This document shows positions 8,778 through 16,355 of a stretch of 64,000 nucleotides of DNA, in pieces. The DNA is taken from contig CAVQNH010000026.1 in NCBI GenBank assembly GCA_963713815.1, positions 124,001-188,000 on the forward strand, read 5' to 3'. Below the pieces are notes generated by a model that had not been told where the DNA came from, did not search any database, and was given only the letters and a program-made list of their open reading frames with translations. This DNA comes from RYN-230 sp963713815 (GTDB taxonomy: Bacteria > Actinomycetota > Actinomycetes > Streptosporangiales > Streptosporangiaceae). A program made the position numbers and the translations under genes. Position 1 is the first letter of the stretch. Each line of letters starts with the position of its first letter.

Positions 8778-8802
8778 TAGTCGAACTTGACGTCGGAATC
8801 AA
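8778..8802. promoter_or_regulatory. GACGTC-centred operator, copy 2
   Basis: Twenty of 25 bases match the site at 1908-1932, including the TAG lead-in, the GACGTC core (8789-8794) and the GAATCAA right arm. It sits between the divergent TetR gene (start 8765) and the ACAD gene (start 8910), and so could control both directions. Confidence 0.65.
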
Positions 8803-8909
8803 GTTCGGCTTAGATGGACCTGACCAGGGCGCAGGGAACCCGCCGGGTGGCGCGCGGTCCCCGCCGGGACCGGCCGCCCAGGCCCGCAGGCACATGCGTG
8901 AGGAGTCTG

Positions 8910-10115
8910 ATGGATTTCGAGTTCTCCGCGCGGTCGGCGAGGCTCCAGCAGGAACTCCTCGCCTTCATGGACAGCCATGTGTACCCGGCCGAGGAGCTCT
9001 ATGAGAGCCAGCTCGCCGCCTCGGGGGACCCGCACAGCCAGCCGCCGGTCATGGAGGAGCTGAAAGCCGCCGCCCGGGCCCGTGGCCTGTGGAACCTGTT
9101 CCTGCCCGGCCGGGCCTGGGGCGCGGGCCTGACCAACACCGACTACGCGCCGCTGGCCGAGATCATGGGCCGTTCCGCGATCGCCTCGGAGGCCCTGAAC
9201 TGCTCCGCGCCGGACACTGGCAACATGGAGCTGCTGGTGCTGTTCGGCACCGAGGCCCAGCAGCGTGAATGGCTGGTGCCGCTGCTGGACGGCGCGATCC
9301 GGTCCTGCTTCGCGATGACCGAGCCCGCGGTGTCCAGCTCGGACGCCAGCAACATCTCCGCCACCATCACCCGGGACGGCGACTCGCTGGTGCTCAACGG
9401 CCGCAAGTGGTGGACCTCCGGGATCCTGAACAAGGACTGCAAGCTGATGATCTTCATGGGCGCCACCGACCCGGACGGCGGCGACCACCGCCGCCAGAGC
9501 ATGGTCCTGGTGCCCACCGACACGCCCGGCGTCACCGTGCTGCGGAATCTGCCGGTGTTCGGGTACACCGACCGGCTCGGCCACGGCGAGGTGCAGTTCA
9601 CCGACGTGCGGGTGCCCGCGGCGAACCTGCTCGGCGCGGAAGGCGCCGGCTTCGCCATGGCCCAGGCCCGGCTGGGGCCCGGGCGGGTGCACCACGCGAT
9701 GCGCGCGATCGGGATGGCCGAGCGGGCCCTCGAGCTGATGTGCCGCCGGGTGACGTCCCGGGTCGCGTTCGGCGGCCCGCTGGCCGATCAGGGAGTGATC
9801 CGGGACTGGATCGCCCGCAGCCGCCTCGAGATCGACCAGGCCCGGCTGCTGGTGCTCAAGGCGGCCTGGCTGATGGACAGCCAGGGCAACAAGGCCGCGC
9901 GGACCGAGGTCGCCGAGATCAAGGTGGCGGCCCTCGACGTGGCGCACCGGGTGATCGACCGGTCCCTGCAGGCCCACGGGGGGGCCGGGGTCAGCAACGA
10001 CTTCCCGCTGGCGCGGATGTACACCAGCGTCCGGGCGCTGCGGATCGCCGACGGCCCGGACGAGGTGCACCTGCGCACCGTGGCCCGCCGCGAGCTGGCG
10101 AAGTACCGTGACTGA
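8910..10115 (+). CDS. Acyl-CoA dehydrogenase, ACAD10/11-like
   Basis: 401 residues. FAMTEPAVSSSDASNI and LNGRKWWTSGILNKDCK mark the FAD/substrate domain; RVAFGGPLADQGVIRDWIA and LQAHGGAGVSNDFPLARMY the C-terminal domain; the end reads RIADGPDEVH, the ACAD10/11 signature with Asp where others have Glu. ATG at 8910 is preceded by TGAGGAG; the open upstream frame is low quality. It leads a co-directional operon (ACAD, SDR, ECH, DUF35, thiolase-like, ACAD) with 4-8 bp overlaps. It should desaturate an acyl-CoA, perhaps long-chain or branched. Confidence 0.9.
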   Translation: MDFEFSARSARLQQELLAFMDSHVYPAEELYESQLAASGDPHSQPPVMEELKAAARARGLWNLFLPGRAWGAGLTNTDYAPLAEIMGRSAIASEALNCSAPDTGNMELLVLFGTEAQQREWLVPLLDGAIRSCFAMTEPAVSSSDASNISATITRDGDSLVLNGRKWWTSGILNKDCKLMIFMGATDPDGGDHRRQSMVLVPTDTPGVTVLRNLPVFGYTDRLGHGEVQFTDVRVPAANLLGAEGAGFAMAQARLGPGRVHHAMRAIGMAERALELMCRRVTSRVAFGGPLADQGVIRDWIARSRLEIDQARLLVLKAAWLMDSQGNKAARTEVAEIKVAALDVAHRVIDRSLQAHGGAGVSNDFPLARMYTSVRALRIADGPDEVHLRTVARRELAKYRD

Positions 10116-11094
10116 CCCGGCCGGCCCCAACCCAGCCAGCACTGAGCCGCTCGCGGGCCGCACCGCGCTGGTCACCGGGGCGTCCCGCGGGATCGGCCGG
10201 GCCATCGCGGAGGCGTTCGCGGCGGCCGGCGCCGACGTGATGATCTCCTCGCGCAAGGCCAGCGCACTCAAGCAGGTCGCCGACGAGGCCGCGGAGCGCG
10301 GGCTGCCCGGCCGGATCTCCTGGCAGGCGGCGCACGCGGGCAGGCCCGCCGAGGCGCAGGCCTGCGTGGCCGAGACCGTCCGGCAGCTCGGCTCGGTGGA
10401 CATCCTGGTCAGCAACGCCGCCACCAATCCCTACTTCGGCGATCTGGCCGGGCTGGACACCGCGCGGGCGGAGAAGACCTTCCAGGTCAACCAGCTGGGC
10501 GTGCTGACCTGGGCTCAGCAGGCCTGGCAGGCGTCGATGCGCGAGCACGGCGGGGTGATCATCAATATCGCCTCCATCGGCGGTTTCATGGTGGAGCCGA
10601 TGATCGGCTTCTACAACGTGACCAAGGCCGCGGTCATCCAGCTGACCCGCCAGCTGGCCTACGAGATGGCCCCCGGCGTGCGGGTGAACGCGATCGCGCC
10701 CGGCCTGGTCAAGACGGACATGGCCCGCGGCCTGTGGGAAGGCCGCGAGCCGGAGCAGTCACGCCGCATCCCGTTGCGGCGCCTGGGCGAGACTGCCGAC
10801 ATCGCCAGCGCCGCGGTGTTCCTGGCCAGCGACGCGGCATCCTGGATCACCGGGCACACACTCGTCGTGGACGGCGGCGCGATGATCGCGCCGTCCGTTC
10901 CCGCCGGGGACCAGCCGGACCGCACGGGCCAGGCCAGCACGGGCCAGGCCAGCACGGGCCAGACCAGCACGGGCCGGGCACGCTCTAGTCGCGCAGGGGA
11001 ACAGGCATGGACTACCAGGAGATCCGGTACGGGCCGGCCGAGGGCGCAGGCCCGCAGGTCGTGCAGGTCACGCTGGACCGGCCGGCCGCGCTGA
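10108..11094 (+). CDS. SDR-family oxidoreductase with repeat-derived C-terminal tail
   Basis: GTG start at 10108 overlaps the ACAD stop by 8 bp. TGASRGIGRAIAEAF binds NAD(P), DILVSNAATNPYFGDL follows, and the catalytic Ser and YNVTK lie at residues ~155-175. The fold ends at VVDGGAMIAP (~residue 262). Beyond it come three 15-bp repeats (10923-10967) encoding STGQA-like units, and the frame then runs 88 bp into the next gene. A single missing base in the repeat tract would instead give a TAG at 10986-10988, just before the ECH ribosome-binding site. The tail is therefore probably a slippage or sequence artefact. Confidence 0.82.
   Translation: MTDPAGPNPASTEPLAGRTALVTGASRGIGRAIAEAFAAAGADVMISSRKASALKQVADEAAERGLPGRISWQAAHAGRPAEAQACVAETVRQLGSVDILVSNAATNPYFGDLAGLDTARAEKTFQVNQLGVLTWAQQAWQASMREHGGVIINIASIGGFMVEPMIGFYNVTKAAVIQLTRQLAYEMAPGVRVNAIAPGLVKTDMARGLWEGREPEQSRRIPLRRLGETADIASAAVFLASDAASWITGHTLVVDGGAMIAPSVPAGDQPDRTGQASTGQASTGQTSTGRARSSRAGEQAWTTRRSGTGRPRAQARRSCRSRWTGRPR
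10923..10967. repeat. 15-bp tandem repeat, three copies
   Basis: Three consecutive 15-bp units (CACGGGCCAGGCCAG, the third with one change), followed by a decayed fourth. They lie in the 3' end of the SDR frame. A multiple of three, the unit adds five residues per copy. Confidence 0.85.
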
Positions 11095-11816
11095 ACGCCT
11101 ACACCTCGCGGATGTGCGAGGAGCTCAACGACGCGCTGCTGCGCTACGCCCGGGACGAGGACGCCCGGGTCCTCGTGCTGACCGGCGCCGGGCGGGCCTT
11201 CTGCGCGGGCGGTGACGTGGCCAGCCAGGCCGAGGTGGAGGAGGCGGCCCGGCGCCAGCTCGGCCACGGCGTGGTGATGCGCGAGCGGATGCACCTGCTT
11301 GTCCAGTCCATGTACCGGATGGACAAGCCGCTGATCGCGATGATCAACGGCCCGGCCGTGGCCGGCGGGCTGACCCTGGCCCTGCTGTGTGACTTCCGCG
11401 TCGCCGCCTGGAGCGCGCGCCTGGGCGACACCAGCGGCCGGGCCGGGCTGCTGCCCGACGAGGGCGGCGCCTGGCTGTTCCCCCGCGTGATGGGGATCGC
11501 GGCGGCCACCCGGATGACGCTGCTGAGCGAGCTGTATGACGCGTCCACCGCGCAGCAGCTGGGCCTGGTCGGTGAGGTCGTTCCCGACGAACAGCTGCAC
11601 GAGCGGACCGTGCAGCTCGCCGACGAGCTGGCCGCCCGGGCACCCCTCGCGGTCCGGGTGGCCAAGAGGATGATGCGCCGGTCGCTGGAGCTGACGTTCG
11701 AGCAGTCGCTCGGCGACGCCGAGTACGCGGTCAACATCGTGAACGACAGCGAGGACGTGCAGGAAGGCGTGGCCGCTTTCCTGGAGAAGCGTGCTCCCGT
11801 GTTCCGGGGGCGCTGA
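11007..11816 (+). CDS. Enoyl-CoA hydratase/isomerase (crotonase family)
   Basis: 269 residues. VLVLTGAGRAFCAGGDVAS gives the first oxyanion-hole segment, and INGPAVAGGLTLALLCDFRV the second with its glycine pair. LPDEGGAWLFPRVMG follows, where the first of the two usual crotonase Glu positions reads Asp-Glu. ATG 11007 is preceded by AGGGGAACAGGC. It should hydrate or isomerise an enoyl-CoA made by the operon's dehydrogenases. The next gene starts on the base after its stop. Confidence 0.9.
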   Translation: MDYQEIRYGPAEGAGPQVVQVTLDRPAALNAYTSRMCEELNDALLRYARDEDARVLVLTGAGRAFCAGGDVASQAEVEEAARRQLGHGVVMRERMHLLVQSMYRMDKPLIAMINGPAVAGGLTLALLCDFRVAAWSARLGDTSGRAGLLPDEGGAWLFPRVMGIAAATRMTLLSELYDASTAQQLGLVGEVVPDEQLHERTVQLADELAARAPLAVRVAKRMMRRSLELTFEQSLGDAEYAVNIVNDSEDVQEGVAAFLEKRAPVFRGR

Positions 11817-12383
11817 ATGCCCGGGGACGCCGGCGTCCCGCAGCCACCGGCCACGCCGCCCGGGCCGTCCGGTGCGCCGGCCGCCAGGGCGGCCGGGACG
11901 CTGGACGTGCGCGGCCTCCCGCCCGTTGCGGAGAATCTGTTCGCCTGGCCGGACGGAAGGCCGCGGCTGATCGGGTCGGCCTGCCGGGCGTGCGCCACGC
12001 TGGCCTTCCCGCAGCAGCAGTCCTGCCCGCGGTGCTGCGGCGAGGACGTGGCGGCGGTGCTGCTCCCGGCGGAGGGCACGCTGTGGTCCTGGACCGTGCA
12101 GCGGTTCCCGCCGAAGTCGCCGCCGTACGCCGGGGCAGAGGCGGAGTTCCGGCCGTTCGCGGTCGGCTACGTGGCGCTGGACGGCGGGATCGCGGTCCAG
12201 GGGCGGCTGACCGGCGCGGCCACCCCGGACGGGTACCGCATTGGCATGCCCATGCAGCTGGTCATCGAGCCGTTCCCGCGCAGCGACGGGACGACCGTGG
12301 CCGCGTACGCGTTCGCGCCCGGCCCGGCGGGCAGCGGCGGCAGCCTGCCCGGCGCGCCGGGGGAGAGGAGCGCGGCGTCATGA
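11817..12383 (+). CDS. DUF35 OB-fold protein with zinc ribbon
   Basis: 188 residues: a disordered Pro/Ala-rich lead (to ~40), then a rubredoxin-like zinc ribbon with CRAC and CPRC pairs (residues ~59-80), then an OB fold (GTLWSWTVQRFPPKSPPYAG, FAVGYVALDGGIAVQGRL). DUF35 proteins partner thiolase-fold enzymes. In steroid side-chain breakdown such a domain (ChsH2) activates the Ltp2 aldolase. Here the thiolase-like gene overlaps it by ATGA, the same arrangement. Its own catalytic activity is unlikely. Confidence 0.88.
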   Translation: MPGDAGVPQPPATPPGPSGAPAARAAGTLDVRGLPPVAENLFAWPDGRPRLIGSACRACATLAFPQQQSCPRCCGEDVAAVLLPAEGTLWSWTVQRFPPKSPPYAGAEAEFRPFAVGYVALDGGIAVQGRLTGAATPDGYRIGMPMQLVIEPFPRSDGTTVAAYAFAPGPAGSGGSLPGAPGERSAAS

Positions 12384-13525
12384 CCGGCAGCCTGGCCATC
12401 GCGGGCATCGGCATCTACCCGTTCGGCCGTCACGAGGACGTATCCGGGCTGCAGATGGCCGTGACCGCGGCCCGGGCGGCGCTCGCTGACGCCGGGGTGA
12501 GCTGGCCGGACATCCAGTTCGCGGTGGGCGGCTCCGACTCCGCGGGCAGGCCGGACACCATGGTCAGCCGTCTCGGCCTGACCGGCCTCCCGTTCACCAA
12601 CGTGATCAACGGCTGCGCCACCGGCGGCGCGTCCCTGCTCACCGCCCGCGACGCCATCGCCTCGGGCGCGCACGAGATCGGGCTGGTCGTCGGGTTCGAC
12701 AAGCACCCCCGGGGCGCATTCGACCCGCGGCCGGAGGACTGGGGCCTCGGCGCCTGGTACGGGGAGCTGGGCCTGATGCTGACCACGCAGTACTTCGGGA
12801 TCAAGATCCAGCGTTACATGCACGAGCACGGGATCAGCGCCGCGTCGCTGGCCAGGGTGGCGGCCAAGGCGTTCCGCAACGGCGAGCGCAATCCCGCCGC
12901 GTGGCGGCGCAAGCCGCTGCCGGTGGACGACATCCTGGCCTCGGCCATGGTCGCCGACCCGCTGACCCAGTACATGTTCTGCTCGCCGTCGGCGGGCGCG
13001 GTCGCCCTGGTCGTGTGCCGCCCGGATCTGGCCGCCCGCTTCCCGGCGCCACCCGTGTACGTCCGGGCCGTGTCCATGCGGTCCCGGCGGTTCGGCTCCT
13101 TCGAGGTGTTCAGCCCCAGCGTGCCGGTGACCCGCGGGCCGTCACCCTCCCAGGAGGCGGCGCGGGCCGCGTACGCCGAGGCGGGCATCGGCCCCGGCGA
13201 GTTCGGCGTGGTGCAGGTGCAGGACACGGAGTCGGGCGCGGAACTCATGCACCTGGCCGAGTGCGGGCTGTGCGAGCACGGCGCCCAGGAGGAGCTGATG
13301 CGCACCGGCGCGACCGAGATCGGCGGCCCGATGCCGGTCAACACCGACGGCGGGTGCATCGCCAGCGGCGAGCCGATCGGCGCGTCGGGCCTGCGGCAGG
13401 TCTACGAGACCGTGCTCCAGCTGCGCGGGCGGGCCGGGGACCGGCAGGTCGAGGGGGCGCGGACCGGGTTCACGCACGTGTACGGCGCGCCAGGCATCAG
13501 CGCCTGCGCGGTGCTGAGCCGGTGA
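12380..13525 (+). CDS. Thiolase-fold lipid-transfer-type protein (Ltp/SCP-x-like)
   Basis: 381 residues. The nucleophile-position Cys is in NVINGCATGGASLL, and a second Cys lies at the end (GISACAVLSR). The His of the usual GHPxGASG motif is Glu here (GEPIGASGLRQ). That loss argues against ordinary thiolysis and is reminiscent of Ltp2-like aldolases, which cleave a 3-hydroxyacyl-CoA by retro-aldol chemistry with a DUF35 partner. The overlap with the DUF35 gene (ATGA at 12380) supports a complex. The start MTGSLAIAGIGIYPFGRH is family-like. The substrate is unknown. Confidence 0.87.
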   Translation: MTGSLAIAGIGIYPFGRHEDVSGLQMAVTAARAALADAGVSWPDIQFAVGGSDSAGRPDTMVSRLGLTGLPFTNVINGCATGGASLLTARDAIASGAHEIGLVVGFDKHPRGAFDPRPEDWGLGAWYGELGLMLTTQYFGIKIQRYMHEHGISAASLARVAAKAFRNGERNPAAWRRKPLPVDDILASAMVADPLTQYMFCSPSAGAVALVVCRPDLAARFPAPPVYVRAVSMRSRRFGSFEVFSPSVPVTRGPSPSQEAARAAYAEAGIGPGEFGVVQVQDTESGAELMHLAECGLCEHGAQEELMRTGATEIGGPMPVNTDGGCIASGEPIGASGLRQVYETVLQLRGRAGDRQVEGARTGFTHVYGAPGISACAVLSR

Positions 13526-13529
13526 CGCC

Positions 13530-14783
13530 GTGACTGACCTCGCGGAGTGGCAGGCCAGGGCGCGGGACTGGCTGCGGTCGCATGCGCGGCCGCGGGATGG
13601 CGGGGCGGAGGCGGCGGCCGGCGGGGCGCCCGGACGCGGCCCGGCTGCGGCCGGGCTGGGGTCGGTCGCCGTGTTCGACAACCTGACCTTCGAGCAGGAA
13701 CAGGAGCAGCTGGCCGCAGCGGCCGCCTGGCAGCGGGCCAAACTGGCCGCCGGGTACGGGGCGATCACCTGGCCGGCGGAGCACGGCGGCGCGGCGCTGC
13801 CCGCCGCCTACGAGGACGCGTTCAGCCGCGAGGAAGCGCAGTTCGCGGTGCCCCGCCAGAACGAGCTGTTCTCGGTCACGCTCGGGCTGGTCGCGCCGAC
13901 CATCGCCGCGTTCGGGACACCGGCCCAGCAGCGTGAGCTGATCCCGCGGCTGCTGGCGGCCGAGCTGTTCGTGTGCCAGCTGTTCTCCGAGCCGGGCGCG
14001 GGCAGCGACCTGGCCTCCCTGTCGCTGCGCGCTGAGCGCCGGGGTGACGACTGGCTGCTGAACGGGCAGAAGGTGTGGACGTCCGGAGCCCGGCACGCGG
14101 CGCTGGGCGAGCTGATCGCGCGGACCGACCCGGGCCAGGCGCGGCACCGGGGGCTGACCGCGTTCCTGGTGCCGATGGACGCCCCCGGGGTGGAGATCCG
14201 CCCGATCCGGCAGATGAGCGGCGGGTCGAGCTTCAACGAGGTCTTCTTCACCGATGTCGTGGTGCCCGACGGGGCGCGCCTCGGCGACGTCGGCCAGGGC
14301 TGGGCCGTGGCGATGACCACGCTCGGGTTCGAGCGGGCCGCTTCCGGCGCGGGCCCGCAGCAGCCGGGCGGATCCTACGACCAGGTCGCCGCGACCGCCC
14401 GTCAGCTGGGTGTGCAGGGCGAGCCGCTGGTCCGGCAGATGCTGGCCGACCTCTACGTGCGCTCGGAAGTGCAGCGCCGGTACGCGGAGAAGATGGGCCA
14501 GGCGGCCGCGTCCGGTACTGGCACACCGGGCGAGGAAGGGTCGGTGCTGAAGCTGATGTGGTCGGCCAACCTGATGCGGACCTCGGCGGCAGTGACCGAG
14601 CTGCTCGGGCCGCGGCTGGTCGCGGACACCGGGGAGCCGGGCACGTTCGCCTGGTCCGAGCACCTGCTGGGGGCGCCTGGTTACCGGATCGCCGGCGGCA
14701 CCGAGGAAATCCAGCGGAACATCATCGCCGAGCGCGTCCTGGGCCTGCCCCGCGAGCCCCGGCCGCCCGCCGGAGCGTCCTGA
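13530..14783 (+). CDS. Acyl-CoA dehydrogenase (FadE type)
   Basis: A 417-residue ACAD: FSEPGAGSDLASLSLRAER and LNGQKVWTSGARHA in the central domain, SFNEVFFTDVVVPD, and a C-terminal YRIAGGTEEIQRNIIAERVLG. The last motif is typical of actinobacterial steroid/terpenoid FadE subunits, with Gly where MCAD has its Glu. GTG start at 13530, 4 bp after the thiolase-like stop; last gene of the operon. It may pair with the short ACAD at 6016 as a heterotetramer. No clear terminator follows in the 96 bp before the glyoxalase gene. Confidence 0.9.
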   Translation: MTDLAEWQARARDWLRSHARPRDGGAEAAAGGAPGRGPAAAGLGSVAVFDNLTFEQEQEQLAAAAAWQRAKLAAGYGAITWPAEHGGAALPAAYEDAFSREEAQFAVPRQNELFSVTLGLVAPTIAAFGTPAQQRELIPRLLAAELFVCQLFSEPGAGSDLASLSLRAERRGDDWLLNGQKVWTSGARHAALGELIARTDPGQARHRGLTAFLVPMDAPGVEIRPIRQMSGGSSFNEVFFTDVVVPDGARLGDVGQGWAVAMTTLGFERAASGAGPQQPGGSYDQVAATARQLGVQGEPLVRQMLADLYVRSEVQRRYAEKMGQAAASGTGTPGEEGSVLKLMWSANLMRTSAAVTELLGPRLVADTGEPGTFAWSEHLLGAPGYRIAGGTEEIQRNIIAERVLGLPREPRPPAGAS

Positions 14784-14879
14784 CCGCCGGAGCAGGATGA
14801 GCGGCCCATCCGTGCCCGGCCGACTGTCGTACCCGCCGGGCATTGTGGGTGGCCACGGTTCCTTGGAGGGGAGAGGCAG

Positions 14880-15233
14880 ATGATCGGCGAATTGCATTCG
14901 GTGGTGCTGGACGCCCGCGATCCGCACGCGCTGGCCAGTTTCTACTCTGAGCTCCTGGGATGGCCGGTCGTCCGGGTGGACGGGGACTGGATCGATATCG
15001 GTGACGGCCAGGGACGGCAGCTGAGTTTCCAGCACGCGCCGGACCACCAGCCGCCCCGCTGGCCCGACCCGGCCTTCCCCCAGCAGGCTCACCTCGACAT
15101 CGGGGTCCAGGACATCGACACGGCCGACGCGCAGGTCCTGGCCCTCGGGGCGACTCCGCTGCCCAGCAACGAGCCCGGATTCCGGGTGTACGCCGACCCG
15201 GCGGGCCACCCCTTCTGCCTCACCTCGGACTAG
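14880..15233 (+). CDS. VOC-family (glyoxalase/bleomycin-resistance fold) protein
   Basis: 117 residues, start ATG 14880 after GGAGGGGAGAGGCAG. The two betaalphabetabetabeta modules are visible: ELHSVVLDARDPHALASFYS, then HLDIGVQDIDTADAQVLALG, ending with ADPAGHPFCL. The His, Asp/Glu and Gln positions usual for metal binding are only partly kept. Single-domain actinobacterial members are mostly uncharacterised. Confidence 0.85.
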   Translation: MIGELHSVVLDARDPHALASFYSELLGWPVVRVDGDWIDIGDGQGRQLSFQHAPDHQPPRWPDPAFPQQAHLDIGVQDIDTADAQVLALGATPLPSNEPGFRVYADPAGHPFCLTSD

Positions 15234-15296
15234 CCCGGACCGGGCCCCGCGTGGAGAGCTCCGGCCGCACGGCGACCGTCCGAGCTGTCGGTATTG

Positions 15297-15346
15297 ACAT
15301 GTGCAAGGGGACCTGGCAGCCTGCTCACATGTTCTAGATGACATGT
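15297..15346. promoter_or_regulatory. Promoter region with three ACATGT boxes
   Basis: The hexamer ACATGT occurs at 15297-15302 (overlapping a TTGACA at 15294), 15327-15332 and 15341-15346. The last two form an inverted repeat with an 8-bp spacer. The block lies 33-82 bp upstream of the SRPBCC start. It is a plausible operator, but no regulator gene is next to it. Confidence 0.45.
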
Positions 15347-15378
15347 CCAGAGTTACATGATCGCGTGAAAGGGATGCC

Positions 15379-15891
15379 ATGGCCGAGCGCGTCACCGGCG
15401 GGCACGTGCCTGATTTGCCCGACGTGCGCAAAACGATCACCGTGCCAGCGCCGGTGGACGAGGCATTCAGGATCTTCGTCGAGCGGCCGATCGAATGGAT
15501 ACCAGCCACCCACTCGTTCCTGAACGACCCGCAGTCCATGGCCATGGAGCCGAGGGCAGGCGGGCGGTTCTACGAGCGGGGGCGGGACGGCGCGGAGATC
15601 ACCCGGGGCACCATCCTGGAATGGTCGCCGCCGCACCGGCTCGCCGTGACCTGGCGGGTCGGCCCGGGATGGCAGCCCGTCTTCGATGACGAACAGGCCA
15701 GCGTCATCCGGGTCAGCTTCACCGCCGCCGGCCCGGGCACGACCGACGTCGCCCTGACGTACACCCAGCTGGACCGGCACGGCGAGTTCGCCGCTGTGCT
15801 CAGGGCGGCTCTCGCCGGGCCCGACCCGGGGCAGACCCTGGTCCAGTACGCCGGCGTGGTGGCGCGCCACGCCGCTGGTGCCCGCGGGTGA
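15379..15891 (+). CDS. SRPBCC/AHSA1-family protein
   Basis: 170 residues with the START-like helix-grip fold of the Aha1-type family: KTITVPAPVDEAFRIFVERP at the start, GGRFYERGRDGAEITRGTIL and WSPPHRLAVTWR in the sheet, and a C-terminal helix. ATG 15379 follows GAAAGGG. These domains bind hydrophobic ligands and are frequently encoded with ArsR regulators, but none is present here. The function is not assigned. Confidence 0.85.
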   Translation: MAERVTGGHVPDLPDVRKTITVPAPVDEAFRIFVERPIEWIPATHSFLNDPQSMAMEPRAGGRFYERGRDGAEITRGTILEWSPPHRLAVTWRVGPGWQPVFDDEQASVIRVSFTAAGPGTTDVALTYTQLDRHGEFAAVLRAALAGPDPGQTLVQYAGVVARHAAGARG

Positions 15892-15892
15892 T

Positions 15893-16114
15893 TCAGGCGG
15901 CTGGTGCGACGCTGACGTCCAGGGTCATGGTCTCGGCCTCACGGTCGTAGTCCCGGGGATCACCTTCGAGGGCGAAAGCGATGGCGGTCAGGGACTCACG
16001 CTCCGCGTCCGCCCGGGTCGCTGCGCCTCCGCCGTTGATGTGCAGCGCGGGGACGCGGAAGTGCCAGTTTCTGGCCTCGTCATCGAAGAAGAACTCGACT
16101 CGCAGCGCGCTCAC
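15893..16114 (-). CDS. HicB-like small protein
   Basis: 73 residues, GTG at 16114 with AGGAGG upstream. VEFFFDDEARNWHFRVPAL and ADAERESLTAIAFALEG resemble the partial RNase-H-like fold of HicB antitoxins and related small acidic proteins, but it has no C-terminal DNA-binding domain. Its ribosome-binding site overlaps the stop of a short upstream reading frame (16127), so the two are coupled. It could be an antitoxin with its toxin decayed, or simply a conserved hypothetical. Confidence 0.55.
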   Translation of the reverse strand: MSALRVEFFFDDEARNWHFRVPALHINGGGAATRADAERESLTAIAFALEGDPRDYDREAETMTLDVSVAPAA

Positions 16115-16126
16115 GGCAAAACCCTC

Positions 16127-16204
16127 CTACAGTTTTCGCAGTTCAGCAAGGGTATAGCCATAGTCGCGGGCGATCCTCGCCATCGCCGGGCCGCCTAGAT
16201 CCAC
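16127..16204 (-). other. Short coupled reading frame or gene remnant upstream of the HicB-like gene
   Basis: The frame reads VDLGGPAMARIARDYGYTLA and ends ELRKL at 16127. Family-like residues (QQRIWAYHDG) continue upstream of the only possible start (GTG 16204), but no ATG/GTG lies before an in-frame stop at about 16290. It looks like the C-terminus of a small protein whose beginning is lost or frameshifted. I do not recognise it as HicA. Confidence 0.4.
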
Positions 16205-16304
16205 GCCATCATGGTAGGCCCAGATGCGCTGCTGGTGCTGATGTGGCCTGATGGCACCCGGACCAAGGTGGCCGGGGTTCGTAGGCTGATCAGCTCACCG
16301 GGAA

Positions 16305-16320
16305 TGAGTATTCGTACTCA
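16305..16320. promoter_or_regulatory. Perfect inverted repeat TGAGTA-N4-TACTCA
   Basis: TGAGTATTCGTACTCA: 6-bp arms with a TTCG centre, 36 bp upstream of the two-helix membrane protein start and just above the HicB-like module's promoter side. It is AT-richer than its surroundings and fits a dimeric regulator site. Confidence 0.5.
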
Positions 16321-16355
16321 GGTGCCGGGCGGCCTCCGTCCGGACAATGGTGCGC

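Noticed and set aside
13497..15545. 682-residue open frame on the minus strand
   Set aside because: Arginine-rich, no motif, and it covers the antisense of an intact ACAD and a glyoxalase-fold gene.
16127..16296. HicA toxin upstream of the HicB-like gene
   Set aside because: The sequence lacks the HicA double-strand RNA-binding pattern and has no start codon, so I only describe it as a fragment.
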